Below, piece after piece: positions 21,401 to 29,800 of a DNA stretch of 64,000 bases. Origin of the DNA: Flavobacteriales bacterium. Its GTDB lineage: Bacteria > Bacteroidota > Bacteroidia > NS11-12g > UBA9320. Position 1 is the stretch's first letter; each line of letters opens with the position of its first letter. The position numbers and the translations under genes were made by a program. Where the stretch lies: positions 310,001 through 374,000 of the forward strand of contig JACJZU010000001.1 in NCBI GenBank assembly GCA_020635435.1. The letters run 5' to 3'. The notes below the pieces were generated by a model. It had not been told where the DNA came from. It saw nothing but the letters and a program-made list of their open reading frames with translations, and ran no database searches.

Positions 21401-23136
21401 CCGGTACATTTCAATGCATCCAATGCAGCTCCCAAACTGCTGAAATCGGCACTGCTTCCGTATACAGTATATGTTCCTGTGAGAGCCTGGCTCAGCTGCG
21501 TTTTGGCCGTATCATTCGATGCTACGGGGTCTGTGTTGCCATTTGGACTGCTTGTCCATACAGAAAAATCTGTACACGATGTTGGTGCGGTGAAACCCGT
21601 TGACATGGTGAGATTTGTAGTGGCACAAGATCCAAGGGAGGACGAAAGTGAGAAGGTCTGATTCACCACCGAAGCTGAACCGAGTTTATAATTGAGATCC
21701 AGCTGAGATATGCTGTTCCCACCATAGTTCTTCACGCGAACACTTACGGTTTGCGTACCCGAACTCAAAGGAGGGGTGGGTGAAAGAATGGCCTCAACTC
21801 CCACATCATTATTCCCGGTGCTAGCCTCGTAAGCACCAATGTCCGGAGGATTGTTGCGCGTATTTCCATCCACATCCCGGCTCACTACAGATGTGAGGTT
21901 GGCCCCATTCACACAGCCGTCTTTTACAGTAAGATCGGACAAACTCGTCCATCCCTGATTTGTGCTTACCGAATTCGAACCCGGAGTTGTTGACCCCCCT
22001 TTATAAATACTTCCACTTCCGGTCCATTGGTAGAAATTGTTGTAGTCTTCGTTCTGACCGGTTGAACTGCTCAAATACAAGAAATAATTACCGGATGAGA
22101 TGAACGCGTTGTTCTGCAGATCGAGATAGGTACCTGAACTGTACAGACACGCATAGCTTGTAGTGGTTGAATTTGTGTGCGACGCAAATGTGTTGTGGTA
22201 AATATTCCACCTGTCGCTACTTGGCATGTAACAGGTGTAGTACCGGTTGGTCGTGTTACCAGCCTGGAATACGTTGTTGTACATTTCATTTCGGAAGGTG
22301 TTGCTGTAGCCATCACAGGACGACATATACAACAGGTAGGCATTGCCAAGGAATTTATTCCCGTTCACGCGGAACGGAACAACAGAGGAACCCATACAGG
22401 AAAGGAAATAGCCGGAATAGGCTGAGGTATAGGTGCTGATGTCGAAGGTATTATTGAGGATCTGAGATCCATAAGAATAGTAATGTTGGATACCTCGATA
22501 GTAATACCCTTTGAAAACCGAGTTGCTCAACCTGAATCCTTCAGCATAATTACTTGTAGAACTGGATGCAACGAAGTACATCCCATAGGATCCATCCAAA
22601 ATGTCGCAGCTATCGATCACAAGATTCACCAACTTTATTCCACTGGCGTAAACGGTAGCATAAGTGGTGCTGGTACTGCTTATATTATACCCATCAAGCG
22701 TACAATTGAGAAAATTGCAGTTGTCCGACGTAGAGGCAAAATACACAGCCTGATAGCCCGTCGTGGCGATCGTCATGTCTCTGAAGGTAATATTGCCCCC
22801 CCCATTCAAGCGGACCGTTCCTGAGGAACTGCTTGAAGTAAGCGTGGTGCTGCTTTTACCTGCGCCTTGGAATACCACATCGTAAGCACCACTGTTCGTG
22901 AACGCATTGATGATGATGTTGTCACTGAAACTGCCGGAGGCAACCCGGAAGGTTACGTCGGCACTGATTCCATTGCTGTTCAATGCACTCACAGCAGCGC
23001 TGAACGAAGTGTAATTGGTACCACCCGACCCCGAAGGATCAATGGTGTACGTACCGCTTAATTGTGCCTTCGTAACGAGAACCGAAGACACCAAAACCAA
23101 CAGGGTGATTAATGAGGATCGGAAAATTCCTTTCAT
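9448..23136 (-). CDS. Giant secreted PKD-repeat protein A with T9SS sorting domain
   Basis: About 4562 residues from the ATG at 23134-23136; the frame also opens two codons earlier at a TTG. The order is: signal peptide (IFRSSLITLLVLVSSVLVTKA). Then five units of about 550 residues starting near 28, 554, 1106, 1666 and 2213. Each unit has an N-terminal GT[YF]xVxGSxxDF segment, an Asn/Tyr/Ser-rich right-handed beta-helix, a closing D-[IV]-DG-x-x-R ... GAxE motif and an Ig-like CARDB-type domain. Then one PKD, three Ig-like repeats (each with Q/E-W/R-S-T-D...W pattern, about 2852-3134) and 17 more PKD domains with WxFGDG cores. The last 85 residues are a T9SS type A domain (FAIYPNPTSG). It is predicted to be surface-anchored or released, perhaps for adhesion or gliding. 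No catalytic domain was seen. It is a tandem paralogue of gene B. Confidence 0.9.
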   Translation of the reverse strand: MKGIFRSSLITLLVLVSSVLVTKAQLSGTYTIDPSGSGGTNYTSFSAAVSALNSNGISADVTFRVASGSFSDNIIINAFTNSGAYDVVFQGAGKSSTTLTSSSSSGTVRLNGGGNITFRDMTIATTGYQAVYFASTSDNCNFLNCTLDGYNISSTSTTYATVYASGIKLVNLVIDSCDILDGSYGMYFVASSSTSNYAEGFRLSNSVFKGYYYRGIQHYYSYGSQILNNTFDISTYTSAYSGYFLSCMGSSVVPFRVNGNKFLGNAYLLYMSSCDGYSNTFRNEMYNNVFQAGNTTNRYYTCYMPSSDRWNIYHNTFASHTNSTTTSYACLYSSGTYLDLQNNAFISSGNYFLYLSSSTGQNEDYNNFYQWTGSGSIYKGGSTTPGSNSVSTNQGWTSLSDLTVKDGCVNGANLTSVVSRDVDGNTRNNPPDIGAYEASTGNNDVGVEAILSPTPPLSSGTQTVSVRVKNYGGNSISQLDLNYKLGSASVVNQTFSLSSSLGSCATTNLTMSTGFTAPTSCTDFSVWTSSPNGNTDPVASNDTAKTQLSQALTGTYTVYGSSADFSSLGAALDALKCTGVSGVVTLQLAAGTYTEQVFIPAIPGANSSNRLVIKGAGVNSTKLQYAQTSSAAHRATLSMDGCSFVELRDMTIEATGTSYGWAAQIGNSNSCRLSNCALIVPTQSSSNFIPLVIGGSGGTSQSSGGQNSNLIVDSTSMSGGYYGIYSYGSSSSDHMNLKIDHCSISNYYYYGMYCYYVTGLQFTYNNIDFGTYNNASVYGVGIYNPIQYKTGPYIINNNTIKSYGYAMYLGYLNNTYNQPGQIMNNMLIGSNTSYPIYMFASGTTYPCRNWQIYHNSVNSRGASTYGWYMSSVDSFDFRNNIINQENGGSYCFYSTNTPNGTTIVSDYNNYYGTSDLVNYGGSTVLTASTLNSSSTYDAHSVTLMTPFVSSTDLHLSDPCFKRVSNISAAGADIDGQTRSSQPHLGCDEYPTGTLDIGVAEVLTPNGSVTAGTQSVKFVVANYGITDVDSFYATYQRNGSSPVTQRFALSNTLKNCDKDTLTFSTTFSFSSGCGNIRVWTSKPNGSTDDVAANDSSSTLSFGIGMVGTYKVGGSGADFPTLQDALDKLNCAGAVGHVVLKLAPDTIQGPWVIGPYQGLSASATLTIDGQGDFLVTNNVTSSTEDRASLVFEDAMYTTVRGMRIEGKGSYAFAVHFRGTKGIASGISNCEVEVTQTSSSNYIPVVFSNSATSYSTQGGKWIDCFVDSCTLIGGYFGVAGYSTQTDMAERVRIDHCTIEKSYYYGIYLYYFSGCRLTYNSIKVSGSISGSGIYVYDYYYTGSSYTGNKEGLIITHNYIDAGYPIQMSYVGNPSSDPGLIANNMLHSTYLYGLYMSGTTSASSCDYWNIYNNTIFMDYNSTSTFYGIYMSVGDYQDIRNNIIHLDNGSSSSYCVYTPYTYSNRGLDYNNYYNKNGSNLLYVREGSTIYTVSSSTLNSYSGSGFDVNSMNMVSPFVSSSDLHITDACFARGAAVVTDDIDGDSRSSMGPHLGADEIPTGALDAGVFEVLSPIGKVSAGSQTVQVVVSNYGSTNLSQVTVNYEAGTSTGSQTFTLTPALNPCEKDTLTFSTGFSLSLGCRVIKAWTSGPNGSTDAETSNDSSSAAFGVPMNGTFTVGGSSANYSNFAEAVAALGCAGVSGPVVFNVAEGTYNEQLVIGAIDGASSTNTVTFQSAASNTKNPKLVFAPSLSTANFVVDFVNTAYVIFNMIDMESNGSSYANVVEFTGSNRNISILNANLKSNVAVSGYGIYDPSGTGVNDSITISGNTIEDVYMGIYGYGQSSSVFNNNWLVSGNTFKNFGSYGCYFYYNYALRIENNQFIARGSTPYSLFMYYCDGPTRITGNRMEGQTYGYGIYQYYNDAGSSDPAIIANNFISVGNGTSYARNIYSLYCSNQKFYHNSLYAAHSSGTYAGSAYATVYFNYASTSYSGNEFVNNIVVNGTGGYVLYHATTTPTYLISDYNNFYSIGATSNIFYSGSDYSSLAAYKFGSSLDANSLDVDPKFYSTTDLHALTSVLDSAGTGLSAVTVDIDGESRRSSNPSIGADEYTAVDHDAGVVAILGPEVICSGNNGTVRIQNFGNLNLQSVTINWTVNGASQTAVNWSGNLVQGASEAVSLGSFTVGSGSGPVSIKAWTTSPNSQTDPISKNDTSSAAIKRGISGTFTIAPSGGDFSTFNDAFAYVKSFGVCGHVIFDVKEGVYDEYLDITSVAGTSPSSTITFRSASSNTSMPVIQNAGSNTVNYYVIRLNSCDNIIIDGIHIRNTGTSTSYGSAIAGYRSNANNVHDIVIRNCKIEASSAQTTSTYNAAINFYGGLNAYAYYEADNILIENNDIMSGGYAGVWFYGTSTAKNRNISVINNRISGAYYYGVWMYYTDSIRFDGNHVTTNNTYTSTMYAVNITYSNGQLSLQGNTILAPDRTITAANYALQLQYCASVPGKESVVANNFMSCPSTSSTAQTAGGFWYNSYMNIYHNNFYIGGGAITSNTGSAAFFYNTSTTTGYLNVYNNVFQAAGSQTMAAWFYFLANANTLKTDYNSYYADYRGFDSYAFADLASMTFYSGMDSNSIDANPYYNSTSDLHVNQSALYMAGMPLGFTKDIDGDSRPTIPTIGAHEIAPNVSVLAVWSDTLCGHDRADGPVRVTLRNDGDIDMHDIPVSFNVDGGAVTTEVIGLLGFGKTETYTFGSPASFAGYADWTLKAWTSTPDTDRSGDTATGTVPYWPYPVNSFTHADTCYGDAVRFTNASSITSGSIASYSWNFGDGSSSTAGSPTHTYSGSGKYMVQLSSISDKGCVDTLKTEVRVMTDLLAGSIGSDQTICYDFSPAALTSTTDASQSAGMYEYQWQMSTDNATWSDITGATSADYAPGNLKSDTYFRRSVKTSIGCGPKYTSSVKVTVYDQLKAGSVTGEQSICYNTIPTSINHVSSPTGGDGTWTYAWERSTDGSNWSRINGATATSYQPVRLTQTTWYRRMDIGGSSCGEVGTTPVKITVYAPVDGGIVGPSHESCPNTVPDLIGTTTAPSGGDGNYTYQWQKSTDKTNWSNISGATGTTFQEGVLSATTHYRRMATSGSGCGSDYSEVATIAMAAIPKASFAASNHCFNDVMPLTNFSSIARGSITKYLWLFGDGNSSSDQTPKHTYQTDGNKTVKLIVTSNIGCVDSTTRVARVSNIPTASFSSFYDCDVDSIRFKNTTSVNCGKINAFRWEFGDGKSSSLQNPTHRYASSGTYTVKLVIDLPGGFSDSVFHTVSQYERSTASFTTNDVCFGENVTFTNSSTNAVSYDWDFADNNLSKLTSPSHFYRVIGKYTVKLKAYDGNGCFATTSASVTVKVKPVAYFTTDNRCDGDSVPFFNGTDYGDTYSWDFGDNSTSTQKDPKHLYGTSGSYDITLYAFNNNGCKDTSYGKTNVWVLPSASFSVGNGCVGQKIDFTNSSSTASQYVWSFGDGQNATGRDASHVYGSAGTYTAKLEIVTTEGCSDMATATVTIYDNPVADFATGDVCLGTATSFTNNSSLKTGTMSYTWDFGDGTGSSMANPVHTYAAAGSYTVSLKVDAPGGCSDMMVKTVQVKVQPASAFTATTACAGTATMFTNNSTNANSYSWTFGDGNSSSAFEPKHTYAAAGTYTVTLKAMNANGCEHVSTMSVTVNPMPMASISANTVCAGTATMFTNNTTISAGSLSYSWDFGDGNGSTQAAPSHTYAGAGTYVAILTASSAAGCTDKASVSVVVNANPVADFAGTNVCVGNATTLMNYSTGATSYTWNFGDGSAQSTAQSPSHTYATANTYTVLLTARNAVGCSSVKSVNVVVYAAPTASFSQNNACVGTAMNFTNSSSTGTYLWTFGDGGTSTASSPSYTYAKSGSFNVNLKVTNGFGCESDVTRAVTVYAAPKAGFTAGDACLGNTTSFTNTSSGASSYNWTFGDGRNSTGVNPSNTYGSAGNYTVTLVATSTNGCVNTYQRTVNVSANPTASFTANDACLGNAVQFTNTSSTGASSWNFGDGSTGNTGNPSHSYAAAGSYNVRLTVTNAAGCSASFNRTVQVNAVPTVSFSANSLCSGPEASFTNTSSGASSYSWSFGDGKTSTQSDPTHMYSGTGTYLVRLTGTSGAGCKASTQATVQVYSAAVADFSAAGVCAGNSTSFINLSSNAVKSSWNFGDGNSSTAVLPTHTYASSGNYNVTLQVENAIGCSRQVTKVVNVYVNPVSSFTAANGCQGDVLNFTNNSTNGASYLWNFGDGSTSTAMGGSHTYSGNGSRTITLKVVSSNGCTSESSRTIEVYERPFANFAISNTCEGELTRFVNTSLNGASYSWTFGDGSTSTIENPTHQYASSGSYTASLTVNNSNCSDTYSMPFAINAAPDAGFTFDVAGRDVNFTANTTTGVSSYEWDFNDGSGSGEASPKHVYGKAIQQTFNVCLRVTDVNGCSSQECEDVSVDILGAKEVDRSNFAIYPNPTSGMLHVQLDQVMGDVSIEVMDMIGNIVRVPQTDGGTLRYSLDISDLAEGVYLVRVVNGQVETTQRVVLSK

Positions 23137-23791
23137 AAACAAGTTTTAAGAATTTGACTTTAGTGTTTTACGTTAATACTCAATTGATTATGAACAGAAC
23201 AGCTCGGTATTTCCGGACTTCTCACACCTAAAAAAGGTCTGATTGAAGTCGTGAACAGGATGAACGAACTCCTTCACTATCATGCGAGTCACGCTAAACT
23301 ATCAATAGGTATTGATGGATTTGTCCGTTCATTTTTTTTTTACAATGTGTTTGGACAAGCCAAATTCTCGTGACAATTCCAATCCGATTTCCCACTTAAA
23401 TAGCCAATCCGATCCGGCTCAGCCGCTTAAGATCCAAAACTTATCTACCCGACAATCAGATCGTGAAATCTTAACAAATTCAACCTTCGAATCTGAGGTC
23501 AATCGACAGAATGATCCCTCCCAATCGACTCTATATTGAACGTTCGTGTGGACTAAATTGCCCAAAATAGCCCTATGACTTTTATGTGACTGTTAAAAAT
23601 CCTAATGACAAATATGATCCTAAGCTTACATTACAAATCGAAAGCGCGCATGTAAGGAGACGTAAAAAAGGACGCGTTTTGGGTTTTCAGCAATTTGGTT
23701 GGGTGAGAATTGACCGATTTGACCAAAGGCAAACAAACAATTTCGAAATTGATGTCAATAATCCGGAATCTGCTTGCACCGCAACCTTTGG
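23137..23791. other. Intergenic spacer between the two giant genes
   Basis: About 650 bp with no convincing gene; short frames lack signal, family or start context. It is more AT-rich than the flanks and has a T-run at about 23331-23341. It should hold the minus-strand promoter of gene A, but no full TAnnTTTG match was found there. The spacer is not duplicated with the genes. Confidence 0.6.
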
Positions 23792-23799
23792 TCCATAAA

Positions 23800-23825
23800 A
23801 AAAGGGCCCCTCGCGGAGCCCTTTT
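23800..23825 (-). terminator. Terminator of giant gene B
   Basis: A copy of the 9396-9421 hairpin, AAAAGGGC paired with GCCCTTTT, with seven T after it on the minus strand. It is part of the duplicated segment. Confidence 0.8.
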
Positions 23826-23851
23826 CGTCAATTGGTTTTACTTCGGCCGGA

Positions 23852-26800
23852 TCACTTACTCAACACAACGCGTTGCGTAGTTTCAACCTGACCGTTTACG
23901 ACGCGTACGAGATAAACGCCTTCAGCCAAATCACTTATATCCAAACTGTAGCGAAGTGTTCCGCCATCGGTTTGTGGTACACGGACAATATTGCCGATCA
24001 TATCCATCACCTCGATCGATACATCGCCCATCACCTGATCCAACTGTACATGCAACATACCGCTGGTCGGGTTCGGATAGATCGCAAAGTTGCTGCGATC
24101 CACTTCCTTCGCTCCAAGTATGTCGACCGATACATCCTCACATTCCTGTGAAGAACATCCGTTAACATCCGTTACACGCAAACATACGTTGAACGTCTGC
24201 TGTATCGCCTTGCCATACACATGCTTCGGACTTGCTTCTCCCGAACCGCTGCCATCGTTGAAATCCCACTCGTAGCTCGATACGCCTGTAGTGGTATTGG
24301 CCGTGAAGTTCACATCCCTGCCCGCTACATCGAACGTGAAGCCCGCATCCGGTGCCGCATTGATCGCAAACGGCATGCTGTAAGTATCTGAACAGTTCGA
24401 ATTGTTCACCGTCAAGCTCGCTGTATACGAACCGCTCGATGCATACTGATGCGTCGGGTTCTCGATCGTGCTCGTTGAACCATCGCCAAAGGCCCAGCTG
24501 TAGCTCGCTCCATTCAATGAAGTATTTACAAAGCGGGTCAGTTCCCCTTCACATGTATTCGAGATCGCGAAGTTGGCAAACGGACGCTCGTATACCTCGA
24601 TCGTGCGGCTGCTTTCTGAAGTACATCCGTTGGACGATACAACCTTTAAAGTAATTGTTCGGCTGCCGTTGCCGCTGTAGGTATGACTTCCACCCATGGC
24701 CGTTGAGGTGCTGCCATCGCCAAAGTTCCACAGGTAGCTCGCTCCGTTGGTGGAGTTGTTCGTGAAGTTCAGTACATCGCCCTGACAACCATTGGCCGCT
24801 GTAAAGCTCGATACCGGATTCACATAAACGTTGACCACCTTGGTAACCTGCTTGCTACATCCAATGGCGTTCTCTACCTGCAGGGTAACGTTGTAGTTGC
24901 CGCTGCTGGCATAGGTATGTGTTGGCAATACCGCCGTTGAGCTGTTGCCATCACCGAAGTTCCAGCTGCTCTTAACCGCATTGCTGCTCAGGTTGATGAA
25001 GCTTGTGCTGTTGCCCGCACATACTCCCGCTGCACTGAAGTCGGCCACCGCTGCGCTGTACACCTGTACCGTGGCCTGGGTGCTTGCTTTACAGCCCGCA
25101 CCTGAGGTTCCGGTCAAACGAACCAGGTAGGTTCCCGTTCCGCTGTACATATGGGTCGGATCGCTCTGTGTGCTCGTTTTGCCATCGCCAAAGCTCCAGC
25201 TGTAGCTACTCGCGCCACTTGAGGTGTTGGTGAAGGAGGCCTCCGGACCGCTACACAAAGCATTCGAACTGAAGGATACCGTAGGAACGGCATTCACCTG
25301 AACCGTGCGGTTGAAGCTCGCCCTACATCCGGCGGCGTTGGTTACCGTCAGGCGTACATTATAGCTACCTGCGGCTGCATAGCTGTGTGATGGGTTGCCG
25401 GTATTACCCGTTGAACCATCGCCAAAGTTCCAGCTCGATGCGCCTGTACTCGATGTGTTTGTGAAGTTCACCATATCACCCAAACAAACATTGTTCGCCG
25501 TGAAGCTCGCTGTCGGGTTCGTATTCACTGCAACTTTGCTTTGGAATGTGTTTGTACAACCATTGGCACTTGTTGCCACCAGAGTAACCGTATAGGTACC
25601 TGCTGCTGCATAGGTGTTGCTTGGACTCGCTGATGAACTGGTACGTCCATCTCCGAAATCCCAGCTATAGCTCGTTGCTCCGGTAGAGTTGTTACTGAAT
25701 GATGTAGCGCTGCCCAAACATGCATCCCCTGCCGTGAAGCCGGCTTTAGGTGCCGCATAAACGGTTACCGCACGCGTTACATCGCTCTCGCATCCAAAGC
25801 CGTTCGTTACCTTCAGATTCACATTAAATGATCCCGATTTGGTGTACGTATAACTTGGTGAACTTGCCGTACTCGTTCCGCCATCGCCAAAGGTCCACAG
25901 GTAAGTGCCTGTACTGCTGCTGTTGGTGAAGTTCATCGCTGTACCCACACAGGCGTTGTTCTGACTGAAGCTCGCCGTTGGTGCAGCGTATACCACAACA
26001 TTCACCGATTTCACACTGCTACAGCCAACTGCATTGCGTGCCGTTAACAGAACCGTGTACGTATTAGCCGTGGCATAGGTATGACTCGGACTCTGTGCCG
26101 TGCTCTGTGCACTGCCATCACCGAAGTTCCAGGTATAACTTGTGGCGCCCGTTGAGTAGTTCATCAACGTGGTGGCATTGCCCACACATACGTTCGTGCC
26201 GGCAAAGTCCGCTACCGGGTTGGCATTCACCACTACCGATACCGAAGCCTTATCCGTACAACCCGCCGCTGAACTCGCCGTTAAGATCGCTACATAGGTG
26301 CCTGCACCTGCATAGGTATGACTCGGTGCAGCCTGTGTGCTCGAACTGCCGTCTCCAAAATCCCAACTGTAGCTCAAACTGCCAGCGGAGATCGTTGTGT
26401 TGTTGGTGAACATCGTGGCCGTGCCCGCACATACCGTGTTGGCCGAGATCGATGCCATTGGCATGGGGTTAACCGTTACACTCATCGTGCTCACATGCTC
26501 ACATCCGTTCGCATTCATCGCCTTCAGCGTTACCGTATAAGTACCAGCCGAAGCGTAAGTATGCCTGGGCTCGAACGCACTGCTCGAGTTGCCGTCGCCA
26601 AAGGTCCAGCTGTAGCTGTTCGCATTGGTGGAGTTATTGGTGAACATGGTGGCCGTACCAGCACAAGCTGTAGTAGCCGTAAAGGCCGAGGCAGGTTGAA
26701 CTTTAACCTGCACCGTTTTCACCATCATATCGCTACATCCGCCCGGGGCATCTACCTTCAGACTTACCGTATAGCTACCTGCTGCGGCGTAGGTATGTAC

Positions 26801-29800
26801 CGGATTGGCCATGCTGCTGCCTGTTCCGTCGCCGAAATCCCAGGTATAGCTCATCGTGCCGGTTTTCAGACTCGAATTGTTCGTGAAGCTCGTTGCCGTG
26901 CCCAAACAAACATCGCCCACCGCAAAGTCCGCTACCGGATTGTCGTAGATCGTTACCGTGGCTGTGGCCATATCGCTACAACCCTCGGTAGTTACGATCT
27001 CCAGTTTAGCTGTATAGGTGCCCGCGCTGCCATATACATGCGAGGCGTCGCGGCCTGTGGCGTTCTGTCCGTCGCCGAAGCTCCATACATACTGGCTCGC
27101 TGTGCTTGAACTGTTCGTGAAGTCGATCTTCTGACCCACACAACCATTACCCACACTGAACGAGGCACTTGGAAGAACCCATACGTTGGTCTTGCCATAG
27201 GAAGTGTCCTTACAGCCGTTGTTGTTGAAGGCATACAGCGTGATATCATAAGATCCCGATGTTCCGTACAGATGCTTCGGATCTTTCTGCGTGCTGGTGG
27301 AGTTGTCTCCAAAATCCCAACTGTAGGTATCGCCGTAATCGGTACCGTTGAAGAACGGTACACTATCCCCATCGCAACGATTATCCGTGGTGAAGTAGGC
27401 AACCGGCTTCACTTTTACCGTTACACTGGCCGAAGTGGTCGCAAAACAACCATTGCCATCGTAGGCCTTCAGTTTAACGGTATACTTACCGATCACACGG
27501 TAGAAGTGACTTGGACTGGTGAGTTTCGACAGATTGTTGTCGGCAAAATCCCAATCGTAGCTCACCGCATTGGTGGAACTGTTGGTGAAGGTCACATTCT
27601 CCCCGAAACACACATCGTTGGTCGTAAAGGAAGCTGTGGATCGCTCGTACTGACTTACCGTATGGAATACCGAATCAGAGAATCCACCCGGAAGATCGAT
27701 CACCAGTTTTACGGTATAAGTACCGGAACTGGCATAGCGGTGGGTCGGGTTCTGTAGGGAAGAACTCTTGCCATCGCCAAACTCCCAGCGGAAGGCGTTG
27801 ATCTTACCACAATTCACCGATGTGGTGTTCTTGAAGCGGATCGAATCTACATCGCAATCGTAGAAGGAACTGAATGAGGCTGTTGGAATATTGGAGACAG
27901 TAACTGAACGTTCGGTACTGTCCAAACAGCCAATATTGGAAGTAACAACCAACTTGATGGTTTTCTTTCCATCTGTTTGGTAGGTATGTTTTGGTGTGAG
28001 ATCACTGGAAGTGTTGCCATCACCGAAATACCACATGTAATTCGTGATGCTACCCTTCTTGATATTGGAGAAGTTGGTAAGCGGCAGCACATCGTTGAAG
28101 CAATGGTTTGAAGCGGCAAAACTAGCTTGAGGTACCGCTGCCATGCTGATCGTGGCAACCTCACTGTAATCGCTGCCGCAACCGCTTCCGGATGTGGCCA
28201 AACGACGGTAATGCGTGGTTTTGTTGAGCACACCTTCCTGATACGTTTCCGATGTGGCCGAAGCGATGTCACTCCAGTTCACCTTGTCAGCAGAAACCTG
28301 CCATTTGTATGTATAGGTACCATCACCGCCCGATGCTGCCGTGGTTGTTCCAAGCAGGTCCGGAACGGTATTCGGACAGCTTTCATGGCTTGGTCCTACG
28401 ATACCACCATCAACCGGATCGTACACATTCACTTTAACAGCCGATGTGTATTTGAAACCACAGCCACTTCCTCCGATATCTTTCCGGCGGTACCAAGTGG
28501 TTTTGGTCAAACGAACCGGCTGATATCCGGTTGAGGTCGCACCTGTGATAGTTGTCCAATTATTTTGATCTGTAGATCGTTCCCACTCATAGGTCCAGGT
28601 TCCATCGCCACCGGTTGGTGCCCCTGTATTACTTAGAGCAGCCGGCACTGTGTTGTAACAAATATCCTGATCCCCGCTAATTGAGCCGGCCATTAATTCA
28701 TCGTATACCGTGATCTTAACAGAAGAAGTGTACTTCGGTCCACAGCCGATGCTGGTTTTCACAGAACGTCGGAAATAGGTGTCGGATTTGAGATTACCCG
28801 GAGCATAATCAGCTGATGTTGCACCGGTGATATCAGACCAGGTGGCATTATCGGTTGACATTTGCCATTGGTACTCATACATACCCGCACTTTGCGAGGC
28901 ATCTGTTGTAGAAGTAAGTGCAGCCGGACTGAAGTCGTAACAGATCGTTTGATCGCTGCCAATGCTTCCTGCAAGAAGGTCGGTCATAACGCGTACTTCT
29001 GTTTTCAGTGTGTCTACACAACCTTTGTCAGAAATGCTGCTCAATTGAACCATGTATTTGCCCGATCCGCTGTAGGTATGGGTTGGGCTGCCTGCTGTTG
29101 AGCTGCTGCCATCGCCAAAGTTCCAGCTGTAAGAAGCTATACTACCCGATGTAACACTACTTGTATTGGTAAAGCGAACCGCATCCCCGTAACAGGTATC
29201 GGCATGTGTGAAGTTGTTCACCGGATAAGGCCAGTAAGGAACCGTTCCGGTTGCTGTATCTCCGCTGCGATCCGTATCCGGACTGCTTGTCCAGGCTTTC
29301 AGCATGAAGTCGGCATAACCTGCAAATGCAGCTTTCGACGTTAGTGTAAAGGTCTCTGTTTTACCAAAGCCCAACGGACCGGCTACCAACTCGGTGGTTA
29401 CCGCACCGCCATCAACATGGAAACTTACGGGAATATCGTGCATATCGATGTCCCCATCGTTTCGGAGGGTAACTCGAACCGGACCATCGGCGCGGTCGTG
29501 ACCACAAAGTGTATCGGACCATACGGCCAGTACACTCACATTCGGTGCGATCTCATGCGCTCCGATCGTTGGTACGGTTGGACGGCTATCGCCATCGATA
29601 TCCTTGGTAAATCCAAGTGGCATACCCGCCATGTACAATGCACTTTGATTCACATGCAGATCGCTGCCCGAGTTATAGTATGGGTTAGCGTCGATGGAAT
29701 TGGAATCGTTTCCGGAAATTGCAGACATGGATGCCACATCCGTATAGGCTGAATTGTCAAATGCCACGTAATCCGCATCATAGCTGTTGTAGTCTGTTCT

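Larger units (their letters stand above)
9388..23136 (-). repeat. Tandem gene duplication, copy A
   Basis: This copy matches 23792-37564 in the same orientation. From the left edge (shared GGTCCATAAAAAA and terminator) the offset is exactly 14,404 bp through at least 14745 and nearly constant to the starts. Tracts 9388-13480 (with small patches, for example around 10080 and 11080-11330), 14290-14745 and 15030-15240 are nearly identical. The stretch 13480-14290 and much of the beta-helix half are clearly diverged. Confidence 0.9.

Noticed and set aside
23137..23791. A small gene in the spacer between the giant genes
   Set aside because: The frames at 23312 and 23586 lack start context, signal peptides and conservation clues, and composition is AT-rich intergenic.
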